Source: Gordonia terrae (GTDB taxonomy: Bacteria; Actinomycetota; Actinomycetes; Mycobacteriales; Mycobacteriaceae). From it: a stretch of 64,000 nucleotides of DNA. Each line of letters starts with the position of its first letter. The first letter of the stretch is position 1. Location: contig NZ_CP016594.1 in NCBI RefSeq assembly GCF_001698225.1, positions 2,976,001 to 3,040,000 on the forward strand, given 5' to 3'. Under the pieces are notes generated by a model. The model was not told the origin of the DNA. It saw only the letters and a program-made list of their open reading frames with translations, and made no database searches. Shown piece by piece: positions 16,241 to 24,724 of the stretch. A program made the translations under genes and the position numbers.

Positions 16241-19200
16241 GTGGCGACGCGGGTATTCGCGGACGAGGAGTTGCAGCGCCTGCGGGAGTTCCCGGAGATC
16301 AGTCGTGAGGAGTTGTTCCGGTACTTCACGCTGACCCCGGCGGATCTGGCGTTTGTTGCTCCGCAGGGCAGGGGCCCTGCGGTCCGTCTGGGCCTGGCGG
16401 TGGCGTTGTGCACCTTGCCGTGGCTGGGGTTCGTGCCGGACAAGGTGCCGTCGGCGCCGCCGGTGGCGGTGGCCCGGCTGGCGGATCAGCTGAATATCGA
16501 TGCAGCGCAGCTTCGTTCGTATGGCAAGCGGGCGCAGACGCGGACCGAGCATGTGCGGCTGGTGGCCCAGTATCTGGGGTGGCGGCCTGCCGGGGCGATG
16601 GAGTTGAAGGAGCTGGATGAGTTTCTGCTGGCGCGGGCGATGGAGCACGATTCGCCGACGCTGTTGTTCCGGCTGGCGTGTGAGTACCTGATCTCGGCGC
16701 GGGTGATCCAGCCGGGCCCGGAAACGGTGGTCCGCCGGGTCGCGCACGCTCGCACGCGGGCGCAGCGGGAGACCTACGACCGGTTGGCGCGCGAGTTCAC
16801 GCCGCAGCGGTGTAAGGAACTGGATGCGTTGCTGGTCGTCGACCCGTCGATCGAGATGTCGCGGTTGCGGTGGTTGTCGACCGGCCCGGTGGAGGCGTCG
16901 GCGACCGCGGTGAAGGCCGAGGTCGAGAAGCTGGTGTTCCTGCGCAACCTGGGCGCGGATGAGCTGGACATGTCGGTGCTGCCGGCGGAGCGGCGGCGGT
17001 TCCTGGCGACGGTGGGCCGCCGCTTGACGGGCCAAGCCCTCGAACGCCGGGATCCGCAACGCCGCTACCCGATTCTGCTCACCGTGTTGGCGCAGTCGGC
17101 CACCGATGTGCTCGACGAGGTGGTGCAGCTGTTCGATCAGGCGATCTCGGCCAGGTTGAGCAAGGCCGAACGCCGGATGCGCGACGAGCTGGCCGAGCGC
17201 GGTAAGGCCGGAGAGGATCGGCAGGGGTTGCTCGACGACCTGCTGGCGATCGTCTGTGACCTGCAGATCCCCGACGAGGAGATCGGCGGCCTGATCCGGG
17301 GCGATCGGATCGGATGGGAGCGGTTGCGGGCCGCGGTCGCGCAGGCCAAGCCTCGGCTGCCGCGCGATCACGGGCACCTGGCCGCTCTGGACAGCTCGTA
17401 CTCCTACCTGCGGCAGTTCACCCCGCAGGTGCTGTCGACAGTCCGGTTCGCCGGCGGCACCGCCGCGACCGAGCTGCTGATCGGGGTGCACATGCTGCGG
17501 GAGCTGAACGCGACCGGTACCCGCAAGGTGCCCGACGACGCGCCGACCGGGTTCGTGCCGACGAAGTGGCGCGGCTACCTCGACGAGGCCCGCAAAGCCG
17601 GTAACACCACCGCCTATCGGCACTACTGGGAGCTGTGCGTGCTGCTGGGGCTGCGTGACGGGTTGCGCAGCGGGGATGTGTTCGTGCCGGGGTCGCGCCG
17701 CTACGCCGACCCGGCCGCGTACCTGCTGACCCCGCAGGCGTGGGAGCCGCAGCGTGACGAGTTCTGCCGCCTGGTCGGCAAGTCCGCTGATCCCGCTCGC
17801 GCGCTGGCGACCGCCACCGACGAGCTCGACGCCGCTATGGGCGAGTTGGAGAAGGTGCTCGCCGGCGGCGACGGGCCGGTCCGTCTCGATGAGGCCGGTG
17901 ACCTGGTGATCTCACCGCTGTCGGCGGAGGATGTGCCCGCGGAGGCGACGGCGCTCAAGGCCGAGCTGACGGAGATGCTGCCGTTCGCGCCGATCGTGTC
18001 GCTGCTGATCGAGCTGGACAAACGCACCGGCTACCTGGACTGCTTCACCCACGCCGGCGGCAAACAGGCCCGCAGCCCGGAGCTGAAACGCAACCTCATC
18101 GCCGTCCTGCTGGCCTACTCCACCAACCTCGGGCTGACCCGAATGGCCGAGGCGTCGGGCCTCTCCTACGACATCCTGGCCTGGACCAGCGAATGGTATG
18201 TGCGGGAGGAGACGCTGCGGGCGGCGAACCTGACGATCATCGACTACCACCAAAGGCTGCCGCTGACCCCGGTCTTCGGCGCCGGCACCCTGTCGTCGAG
18301 TGATGGGCAACGGTTCCCGACCCGCGGCAAATCGGTCACCGCCAGAGCGTTGAGCCGCTATTTCGCGAACGAAGGACTGAGCACGTATACCCATGTCACC
18401 GATCAGCACGCCACCTACGGCACCAAGGTCATCGTCGCGACGAGACGCGAAGCTCACTACGTGCTGGACGAAATCCTCGGCAATGCAACGGATCTGCCGA
18501 TCACCGAGCATGCGACCGACACGCACGGCGTCACCCTCGTGAACTTCGGGCTGTTCGACCTGCTCGGATTGCAGCTCTCGCCCCGCATCCGGGACCTGGG
18601 CCGGATCACCCTGTATCGGGCGGCGCCTCGGGCCCAGGTGGAGTCCGCGTTCCCGCACGCCGGGCCGCTGCTGACCCGCAAGCTGAATCTGGATCTCATC
18701 GCCGAGCACTACGACGACCTGCTCCGGCTGAGCGGGTCGCTGAAGTTCGGGCACGCCACCGCGTCGCTGCTGGTCGGCAAGCTCTCCGCGTCGGGCCGGC
18801 AGAACGCCCTCGCGGCGGCGCTCAAGGAATACGGGGCGCTGCGGCGCACGATCTACGCCGCCCGGTACCTGTCCGACCCGGGCTATCGGCGCAAGATCTC
18901 CCGACAGCTCAACAAGGGCGAATCCCTGCACGCGCTCCGCCGCGACCTGCTCTACGCGCACGAAGGCGCCGTGCGCGCGAGGCACCTGGAGGGACAGACC
19001 GAACAGGCATGGTGCCTCACGTTGGCGACCAACGCCGTCATCGCCTGGACCACAGAGTATTACGGGCTGGCGACCGAACAGATGCGGCGGGCCGGGCGGC
19101 GCATCGACGACGAGGTGCTGACGCACATCTCCCCGGCCCACAGCGAGAACATCAACTTCTTCGGCGCCATCGAGGTCGACATCGACGCCGAACTCGCCCA

Positions 19201-19252
19201 GCTCGGCCCCACCGGGTACCGGCCGCTGCGCGTGCGGGACACCCTGTTCTGA
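16241..19252 (+). CDS. tnpA: Tn3-family transposase
   Basis: 1003 residues, full length for TnpA. The enzyme cuts the terminal inverted repeats and joins them to a target in replicative transposition. The DDE residues can be placed by family motifs: D688 in SSSDGQRF, D760 in ATDTHGVTLVNFGLFDLLG and E917 in LEGQTEQ. The frame is intact from GTG at 16241 (VATRVFADEELQ). Unusually, the 3' end abuts merB by 35 bases instead of lying next to a terminal repeat, so the gene reads into the cargo. Confidence 0.95.
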   Translation: MATRVFADEELQRLREFPEISREELFRYFTLTPADLAFVAPQGRGPAVRLGLAVALCTLPWLGFVPDKVPSAPPVAVARLADQLNIDAAQLRSYGKRAQTRTEHVRLVAQYLGWRPAGAMELKELDEFLLARAMEHDSPTLLFRLACEYLISARVIQPGPETVVRRVAHARTRAQRETYDRLAREFTPQRCKELDALLVVDPSIEMSRLRWLSTGPVEASATAVKAEVEKLVFLRNLGADELDMSVLPAERRRFLATVGRRLTGQALERRDPQRRYPILLTVLAQSATDVLDEVVQLFDQAISARLSKAERRMRDELAERGKAGEDRQGLLDDLLAIVCDLQIPDEEIGGLIRGDRIGWERLRAAVAQAKPRLPRDHGHLAALDSSYSYLRQFTPQVLSTVRFAGGTAATELLIGVHMLRELNATGTRKVPDDAPTGFVPTKWRGYLDEARKAGNTTAYRHYWELCVLLGLRDGLRSGDVFVPGSRRYADPAAYLLTPQAWEPQRDEFCRLVGKSADPARALATATDELDAAMGELEKVLAGGDGPVRLDEAGDLVISPLSAEDVPAEATALKAELTEMLPFAPIVSLLIELDKRTGYLDCFTHAGGKQARSPELKRNLIAVLLAYSTNLGLTRMAEASGLSYDILAWTSEWYVREETLRAANLTIIDYHQRLPLTPVFGAGTLSSSDGQRFPTRGKSVTARALSRYFANEGLSTYTHVTDQHATYGTKVIVATRREAHYVLDEILGNATDLPITEHATDTHGVTLVNFGLFDLLGLQLSPRIRDLGRITLYRAAPRAQVESAFPHAGPLLTRKLNLDLIAEHYDDLLRLSGSLKFGHATASLLVGKLSASGRQNALAAALKEYGALRRTIYAARYLSDPGYRRKISRQLNKGESLHALRRDLLYAHEGAVRARHLEGQTEQAWCLTLATNAVIAWTTEYYGLATEQMRRAGRRIDDEVLTHISPAHSENINFFGAIEVDIDAELAQLGPTGYRPLRVRDTLF

Positions 19253-19287
19253 CCCGCAGCGCCGGCCCGGATCGGCGGCGGCGCGAT

Positions 19288-19938
19288 CTAGCAGCAGGCG
19301 CTGGTTCCGGTGGTCGTGGTCGGGTCGGTGATCGCGTCGGCGAGGGGGCGGGCGAGCTGGTGGTAGGCGTCGGTGACCGGCAGCACCGTCATGCCTGGGA
19401 ATTTCGCCTGCCAGTGGTGGGCGGCGTCGGAGGTGGCGAGGAACATCTGCGGGTTGCAGCAGGTGGCGCGGAGGTGACCGGGCTGGATCCGGTCGGGGTC
19501 GACGAAGGCCACCATCGCGGTGGCCGGTTCCAGGTCGCTGACTCCGGTGACGGGGTCGATGGTAAGGCGCACGGTGGTGCCCGTGATCGGGCAGTCGGAT
19601 TCGATGCAGGCGGGTGCGCCGATGACGGCGGGGAAGATGAGGGTGTCGGGGGCACACCAGGTGTAGAGCTGGTGGCCACCGACGCTGAACCGGTGCGGGG
19701 TCGGGTTGAGGGTCAGGCCCCAGCCGACGATCCGGCCGGCCTCGTCGTATTCGACGTCGGCGCCGATCGGCGTCTGCGCGGGGTCGAGGTCGGGCACTCC
19801 CGCGGCGGCGGCGAGTTCGGTGACGGTGACCGGGGTGCCGTGGGCGAGCAGCCGCAGCGCGGCGCGCATCAGCGCCCGGTCCCGGCCGGCGGGCAGGATC
19901 TTGGCGAAAACGTCGGCAGTGAGGTTGTCGGTACTCAT
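19288..19938 (-). CDS. merB: Organomercurial lyase (alkylmercury lyase)
   Basis: 216 residues from ATG at 19938, after a GAGGAG site. MerB protonates the carbon-mercury bond and hands Hg(II) to MerA. The catalytic set is visible: C95 and D98 in YTWCAPDTLIFPAVIG and C160 in RATCCNPQMF, matching C96/D99/C159 of the plasmid R831b enzyme. The chain ends SACC, an extra cysteine pair that could pass mercury on. The longer upstream frame overlaps merR and is rejected. It is transcribed in the same direction as merR and merA. Confidence 0.93.
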   Translation of the reverse strand: MSTDNLTADVFAKILPAGRDRALMRAALRLLAHGTPVTVTELAAAAGVPDLDPAQTPIGADVEYDEAGRIVGWGLTLNPTPHRFSVGGHQLYTWCAPDTLIFPAVIGAPACIESDCPITGTTVRLTIDPVTGVSDLEPATAMVAFVDPDRIQPGHLRATCCNPQMFLATSDAAHHWQAKFPGMTVLPVTDAYHQLARPLADAITDPTTTTGTSACC

Positions 19939-20008
19939 GGGATCGGACTCCTCGAGGGCGATCGGACAGTGACGGTGCCGACGGTAGGGTCTGTCCCCGG
20001 GGTGAGGG

Positions 20009-20434
20009 TCAAGCCCGTAGCTCGCATCCGCACGGGTCACCGGCCCAGCACAGGTCGTCGGTGGCCAGATGCGCACGGTGTGCGGTTTCGAAGGCGTCGA
20101 TGCGGTCGAGGATCTGCTCGGCATCGGCGATGCGCTGGCGCAGCCGCTGCCGCGACCGCTGCAGCAGCTCGGCGAGATGGGCGCCGACCGAACGGCCGTG
20201 GTCGTCACGGTCGGTGGAGGTGAGCTGGCAGATCTCGGCGATGGTGAGCCCGAGGCCGCGCAGCTCGCCGATGAACCGCACGCACCACTCCGCGTCGTCG
20301 GTGTAGAGGCGGTAGCCGGCCGGGCTGCGGCCCAGGGTGTAGATCAGGCCGAGGTCGGTGTACTCGCGCAGCGCCTTCACCGGCACCCCGGTGCGGGCCG
20401 AGAGGTCCCCGATCGTCATGTGTCCGTTCATCAC
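20009..20434 (-). CDS. MerR-family regulator of the mercury module
   Basis: 141 residues. The N-terminal winged HTH reads MTIGDLSARTGVPVKALREYTDLGLI and GRSPAGYRLY. A dimerisation helix (LLQRSRQRLRQRIADAEQILDRI) and a cysteine-rich end (LCWAGDPCGC) follow. The cysteines fit metal sensing, but the spacing differs from classical Hg-MerR, so the effector is inferred from context. It lies between merA and merB on the same strand, with 19 bases to merA. The module thus carries a MerR-type and an ArsR-type regulator. Confidence 0.85.
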   Translation of the reverse strand: MMNGHMTIGDLSARTGVPVKALREYTDLGLIYTLGRSPAGYRLYTDDAEWCVRFIGELRGLGLTIAEICQLTSTDRDDHGRSVGAHLAELLQRSRQRLRQRIADAEQILDRIDAFETAHRAHLATDDLCWAGDPCGCELRA

Positions 20435-20453
20435 TGCCTCCCGTCCGACGGCG

Positions 20454-21890
20454 TCAGCCTGCGCAGCAGGACAGTTTGGTGACGTCGGTGGTGAAAGTCT
20501 GCGCGGTCAGTTTCAGCGCTTCGGCCATGGTCAGGTACGGCGCCCAGGTGTGGGCGAGCCGGTCGACGGTCAGACCCGCGGTCATCGCATAGGTGGCGGC
20601 GGTGATCAGGTCCCCGGCGCCGTCGCTGAGGGCGTGCACGCCCATGATCCGGCCGGTGCCGGCTTCGGCGACGATCTTGACCAGGCCGCGGGTGTCCCGG
20701 TTGACCAGCGCCCGCGGCACGCTCGACAACCCCAGCACCCGGCACTGGCAGGCCAGCCCGGCCGCGGCGGCTTGCGCGTCGGTCAGTCCGACCGAGGCGA
20801 TCGCGGGGCTGGTGAACGTCACGCGCGGCACCGTGGTGTAGTCCAGGACGCGATCGGCACCGGCCAGGGCGTTGTCGGCGACCAGGGTGCCCTGCGCGGC
20901 GGCCACGTACACGAACTGCGGATCCCCGGCCACGTCCCCGGCCGCCCAGATGCGCGGATTGCTGCTGCGCTGGCGGTCGTCGACCACGACCGCGCCCCGC
21001 TCGTCGACGGCGACGCCGACCGCATCCAGGCCCAGCCCGGCGGTGTTGGGGCGGCGGCCGGTGGCCATCAGCACCTGCTCGGCCCGCAGCTCGGTGCTGG
21101 CGCCGCCGCCGGTGCGCACGGTCACCACCTTGTGCCCGTCGTCGGCGAGGACCTTCTCGACGGTGGCGGTGGTGAGCACGTCGATGCGCTCGTGGGCGAA
21201 GACGGCCTCGAGCGCGGCCGAGATTTCCGGTTCCTCACCCGAGGTCAGCCGGCTACGCGCGATCACCGTGACCTTGCTGCCCAGGCGGGCGAACAGCTGG
21301 GCCTGCTCGAGCCCCACATAGCCCGCACCCACCACGATCAGCGACTCCGGCAGCTGCTGGAGGTCCATGGCGGTGGTCGAGGTCAGATACCCGGCCTCAA
21401 CGAGGCCGTCGATCGGCGGAGCCCAGGGCGCGGCACCGGTGGCGATCAGATACTGGTCGGCCTCGATCACCCGTACACCGCCCTCGGCGCGCGCGACCCG
21501 CAGCACGGGTGCCTCGGCGCTGCCGTCGAACACCGCGGTGCCGGAGACGATCTCCCACCCGTAGTCGGCGGCCAGGTCGACATACTTCTCCGCCTGCAGC
21601 TGCCCGACCAGCGCGTCCTTGCCCGCGATCAGGGCGGGGAAATCCAGCGGCACCTCGGCGGGGGTGAGCCCGGGGAACCGGCCCGCCGCCTCGGCGGCGT
21701 GGCGGGCCTCGGCGGCGGCCAGCAGCGCCTTCGAGGGCACACACCCGACGTTCACGCACGTGCCCCCGACCGTCCCGCGCTCCACCATCACCACCCGTTT
21801 GCCGAGGTTGACCGCGGCGATGGCGGCGGCGAACGCCGCCGAGCCGGAACCGATGATCGCCAGATCGGCGCGGGAATCTGTCAAGGTCAC
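20454..21890 (-). CDS. merA: Mercuric reductase
   Basis: 478 residues from GTG at 21890 after AGGAGGC. It is an FAD/NADPH disulfide oxidoreductase that reduces Hg(II) to volatile Hg(0). The FAD-binding GSGSAAFAAA, redox pair GGTCVNVGCVPSK (C45, C50), NADPH Rossmann GAGYVGLEQAQ and C-terminal vicinal cysteines SCCAG (C475, C476) are all present. The N-terminal NmerA metal-binding domain is absent, as in many actinobacterial enzymes. Divergent from the ArsR gene across a clean palindrome. Confidence 0.95.
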   Translation of the reverse strand: MTLTDSRADLAIIGSGSAAFAAAIAAVNLGKRVVMVERGTVGGTCVNVGCVPSKALLAAAEARHAAEAAGRFPGLTPAEVPLDFPALIAGKDALVGQLQAEKYVDLAADYGWEIVSGTAVFDGSAEAPVLRVARAEGGVRVIEADQYLIATGAAPWAPPIDGLVEAGYLTSTTAMDLQQLPESLIVVGAGYVGLEQAQLFARLGSKVTVIARSRLTSGEEPEISAALEAVFAHERIDVLTTATVEKVLADDGHKVVTVRTGGGASTELRAEQVLMATGRRPNTAGLGLDAVGVAVDERGAVVVDDRQRSSNPRIWAAGDVAGDPQFVYVAAAQGTLVADNALAGADRVLDYTTVPRVTFTSPAIASVGLTDAQAAAAGLACQCRVLGLSSVPRALVNRDTRGLVKIVAEAGTGRIMGVHALSDGAGDLITAATYAMTAGLTVDRLAHTWAPYLTMAEALKLTAQTFTTDVTKLSCCAG

Positions 21891-21935
21891 GAGGGTGCCT
21901 CCTGGTCGGGCAACCGCTGAACCGACAACGGCTGC

Positions 21936-21953
21936 TATTCGTGTTGACGAATA
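21936..21953. promoter_or_regulatory. Operator palindrome between merA and the ArsR gene
   Basis: TATTCGT-GTTG-ACGAATA, perfect seven-base arms. A further half-site (CGAATA) lies at 21982-21987. The position between divergent starts and the 18-bp length fit an ArsR-family repressor site. Confidence 0.7.
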
Positions 21954-22012
21954 TCTACCGGAATCATATTATGCGCTTATCCGAATAGTTCAAGTCTCGT
22001 GGAGGCGATCCC

Positions 22013-22399
22013 ATGGCCCGGTCCACCACCGCCACTGTCACCGTGCCCGGTGCCGAGTCGGCGTGTACGCATCTGGATACGACGGCGAAGTTTTTTCGCG
22101 CCCTGTCGGATCCGACCCGGCTCAAGCTCCTCGAATTCATCCTCGCCGGGGAGCGCACCTCCGCCGACTGCGTCGAACACGCCGGCATCTCGCAGCCCCG
22201 GGTGTCGGTACACCTGTCCTGCCTGGCCGACTGCGGGTATGTCCTCGCGCGCCGCGACGGGAAGAAACTGCGGTACTCCGTGGGTGATCCGCGGGTAGCT
22301 GACCTGGTGATGCTGGCGCGGTCGCTGGCGGCCGACAACTCCGCCGCGCTGGGCTGCTGCCCGCGCATCCCCGCCGCGGACGGTAGTGGGCGGCGATGA
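22013..22399 (+). CDS. ArsR/SmtB-type repressor, probably the mercury sensor
   Basis: 128 residues with a winged helix (FFRALSDPTRLKLLEFILAGERTSADCVEHAGISQPRVSVHLSCLADCGYV). Cysteines at 53, 70 and 74 and a CC pair at 115-116 (LGCCPRIP) supply mercury ligands. Streptomyces mercury operons are controlled by an ArsR-type protein rather than a true MerR, and this fits that pattern. Its start follows TGGAGGCGATCCC. Its stop overlaps the ATG of the CC-motif mini-protein (ATGA), so the two are coupled. Confidence 0.88.
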   Translation: MARSTTATVTVPGAESACTHLDTTAKFFRALSDPTRLKLLEFILAGERTSADCVEHAGISQPRVSVHLSCLADCGYVLARRDGKKLRYSVGDPRVADLVMLARSLAADNSAALGCCPRIPAADGSGRR

Positions 22400-22545
22400 A
22401 CACACCCGACAACAAGGCGATGAACACACCCGACAACGACTCGGGCGGGTTCGGTGGTCTGCTCGCAGTGGCCGGTGGCGTGCTGGTGATGGTCGCCTGC
22501 TGCGCCCCCGCACCCGCCACAATCGAGGAGAAACACGCGCGCTGA
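22396..22545 (+). CDS. 49-residue single-span CC-motif protein, candidate mini mercury transporter or remnant
   Basis: Starts inside the ArsR stop (ATGA). The first 16 residues hold a duplicated unit, MNTPDN, from two copies of a 24-base DNA repeat. One membrane helix follows (GGLLAVAGGVLVMVACC) and then APAPATIEEKHAR. Hg(II) importers of the MerT/MerF group carry a vicinal CC pair in their first span but have two or three spans. Here the second is missing. It could be a truncated importer or a functional one-span form. It was too short for routine ORF calling. Confidence 0.55.
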   Translation: MNTPDNKAMNTPDNDSGGFGGLLAVAGGVLVMVACCAPAPATIEEKHAR

Positions 22546-22611
22546 CCGCGCCGACCGGTCGACTGCCGTACCCCTTCCAGAGCGATTCGATCGAGGAAAG
22601 GCACCGAGCAC

Positions 22612-23991
22612 ATGAGCGAACGCTACGACACCCTGGTACTCGGCGGCGGCATGGCCGGCCTGCCGCTCGCGCTGCGCGCGGCCCGGCACGGCCGCGTCGC
22701 GTTCGTGGAGAAAGAACTGCTCGGCGGGACCTGCCTCAACCGCGGCTGCATCCCCACCAAGACCATGATCGCCTCCGCCGCCGTGGCGCACCAGGCGCGC
22801 CGCGCCGCCGAATTCGGGGTCCGCCTACCCGGACCGGTCACCGTCGATTTGGCCGCCGTGGTCGACCGCAAGAACACCATCGTCGACTCCATCCGCGCGG
22901 GCTCCTACCGCACCGTCGAGAAATCAACGGACCTCGACTTCTACCACGCCACAGGACATTTCACCGCACCCCGCACACTCACCGTCGACGGCACCGACCT
23001 GACCGCCGACCGGATCTTGCTGGTCACCGGCACCCGCAGCACCATCCCCGCCATCGACGGCCTCGACACCGTCCCCTACTTCACTTCCCGCACCCTGCTG
23101 GACCTCACCGACCTGCCCTCACATCTGCTCGTCGTCGGCGGAGGCTACGTCGGCTGCGAGTTCGCCCAAATGTTCCGGCGATTCGGCTCCGAGGTCACCC
23201 TCATCCAACGCGCCGACCGGCTGCTGCCCGGCGAGGACCCCGACATCTCCGCCGCCGTCAGCGAGGGCATGACCGCCGACGGCATCACCGTGCTCACCGG
23301 CACCACCTGCACCGCGGCCACCGGCACCACCGGGAACATCCGGCTCGGCTGCACCGGCAGCGAAGCCGACGACATCACCGGCAGCCACCTGCTGATCGCG
23401 ACAGGACGCACCCCCAACAGCGACAATCTCGGCCTCGAGTACCTCGGTCTCGAACCCGACCCACAGGGCTTCCTCACCGTCGACGCCTCCCTGCGCACCG
23501 ACGCCGAAAATGTTTGGGCGCTCGGCGATCTGCGCGGCGGGCCCATGTTCACCCACACCGCCCGCGACGACGCCGACATCGTCTACCGCACCATATTCCG
23601 AAGCCAGGACCGCACCACAACCGGGCGCATCGTGCCGCACGCGGTGTTCACCGACCCCGAAGTCGGCGCCGTCGGGCTCACCGAACCTGCCGCCCGCGCC
23701 GCCGGCTACGACGTCGTCGTCGGGCGCCAGGACTTCACCGGCGTCGTGAAAGCCCGCGCCATCGGCAACACCCGCGGCCTGGTCAAATTCGTCGCCGACG
23801 CCGCCACCGACCGTATCCTCGGCTGCCACATCGCCGGACCCGACGGCGGGAACCTCGTTCACGAGGCCGTCATCGCCATGACCACCGGCGCCACCTACAC
23901 CCAACTCGCCCAAGCCATCCACATCCACCCCACCCTCGCCGAAGCGGTCAACACCGCCGCCGGCGGCGTCCACCGCGAAATCGGCGCATAG
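22612..23991 (+). CDS. MerA-like FAD/NAD(P)H disulfide oxidoreductase without the C-terminal CC pair
   Basis: 459 residues after a GAGGAAAGGC site. FAD-binding VLGGGMAGLPLALRA, redox disulfide GGTCLNRGCIPTK, Rossmann GGGYVGCEFAQ and the C-terminal HIHPTLAEAV, with the catalytic histidine, are all present. It lacks the CC tail that MerA uses to capture mercury. It is therefore closer to a mycothione/dihydrolipoamide-reductase type enzyme than to a true mercuric reductase. In context it may regenerate a low-molecular-weight thiol consumed by mercury. That role is inferred. Confidence 0.85.
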   Translation: MSERYDTLVLGGGMAGLPLALRAARHGRVAFVEKELLGGTCLNRGCIPTKTMIASAAVAHQARRAAEFGVRLPGPVTVDLAAVVDRKNTIVDSIRAGSYRTVEKSTDLDFYHATGHFTAPRTLTVDGTDLTADRILLVTGTRSTIPAIDGLDTVPYFTSRTLLDLTDLPSHLLVVGGGYVGCEFAQMFRRFGSEVTLIQRADRLLPGEDPDISAAVSEGMTADGITVLTGTTCTAATGTTGNIRLGCTGSEADDITGSHLLIATGRTPNSDNLGLEYLGLEPDPQGFLTVDASLRTDAENVWALGDLRGGPMFTHTARDDADIVYRTIFRSQDRTTTGRIVPHAVFTDPEVGAVGLTEPAARAAGYDVVVGRQDFTGVVKARAIGNTRGLVKFVADAATDRILGCHIAGPDGGNLVHEAVIAMTTGATYTQLAQAIHIHPTLAEAVNTAAGGVHREIGA

Positions 23992-24043
23992 ACACCCCAT
24001 GAGCATCGCCCGGTACTCGGGTGAGGCCATTTTCCGACTGCCA

Positions 24044-24130
24044 CGGATAACACCCTGTTATCTGTAGCATCATGACATCCGGCCTGCGCCGACTCCGCTC
24101 CGGCGGTGCGCGACGCGGACCTGTTATCTG
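24044..24130. other. Resolution-site-like repeat cluster next to the tyrosine recombinase
   Basis: A core inverted repeat, CGGATAACA-CCC-TGTTATCTG (24044-24064, eight of nine bases match), is followed 66 bases later by a direct copy TGTTATCTG (24122-24130), 28 bases before the recombinase start. TnpI-type resolvases of Tn3 relatives act at a core dyad plus accessory direct repeats of the same motif. Confidence 0.55.
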
Positions 24131-24157
24131 CGGCAAGCCCAGTGAGGAGGTACCACC

Positions 24158-24612
24158 GTGCCGTCCGGGATCACCGTCCGCGCCGCCGGCGACAGCTTCC
24201 TCGACTCGATCGGCTCCCCGAACACCCGCCGCGCCTACGGCATCGCCGTCGACAAGACCACCGCCACGCTCGGCGAGACCCGGCGGCTGGCCGACGTCGC
24301 CGACGATGAGATCGGTGAAACCCTCGAAACCCTGTGGGGCTCCTCAGCAGTCAACACCTGGAACGCCCGCCGCGCCGCGGTCGCGTCGTGGCTGGCGTGG
24401 TGCCGCGAGCACGGCCACACCGCCCCGGCGGTCCCGGCCTGGGTGAAACGCTCCACTCCACCGGACTCCACCACCCCGGTGCACTCGCGCACCGCGATCG
24501 ACCGGCTCATCGCCCGCCGCGACATCGACCTCCGGGAGAAGACGCTGTGGCGGATGCTCTACGAAACCTGCGCCCGCACCGAGGAACTGCTCCAGGTCAA
24601 CATCGAGGACCT
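24158..24612 (+). pseudogene. Tyrosine recombinase, probable TnpI-type resolvase, C-terminally truncated
   Basis: GTG at 24158 follows GAGGAGG. The first 150 residues are a normal core-binding domain ([40 protein letters not shown]). The catalytic domain begins with [22 protein letters not shown], which contains the first active-site arginine. From about 24613 the frame reads Gly-rich sequence ([10 protein letters not shown]) and stops at 24685, so the HxxR and tyrosine parts are missing. The break marks the end of the mercury element. The protein would be inactive. Confidence 0.75.
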
Positions 24613-24710
24613 CGTGGGTAGGGCCGAGTTCGGTAGTGGCGGCTCTGGTGGTGGGTGTGTTCGGCGTGGCGGCGAGACCGAGTAGAGAGTCACCCTGGCC
24701 CTCTGGGGGC

Positions 24711-24724
24711 GTCGTGATCACGAC
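24711..24724. other. GTCGTGATCACGAC palindrome within a motif shared with 57252
   Basis: A perfect 14-bp dyad at the end of the 24718-25083 gene. On the minus strand it sits in a longer stretch that matches the region before the gene at 57292. Apart from this, the 24613-24717 gap shows no gene. Confidence 0.5.

Larger units (their letters stand above)
16093..24612. mobile_element. Tn3-family mercury-resistance transposon, right end not found
   Basis: Contains a full-length Tn3 transposase, an organomercury/mercury module, a resolution-site-like repeat cluster and a tyrosine recombinase that is cut off at about 24612. The left limit is the candidate inverted repeat at 16093. I found no matching inverted copy anywhere to the right. 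The right end therefore appears lost where the copper module was joined. Confidence 0.65.

Noticed and set aside
17912..19657. 581-codon minus-strand frame opposite tnpA
   Set aside because: Antisense to the conserved transposase catalytic domain; compositional artefact of high GC.
22386..24002. 538-codon Arg/His-rich plus-strand frame over the MerA-like gene
   Set aside because: Out-of-frame shadow; the real product with FAD and disulfide motifs is in the other frame.
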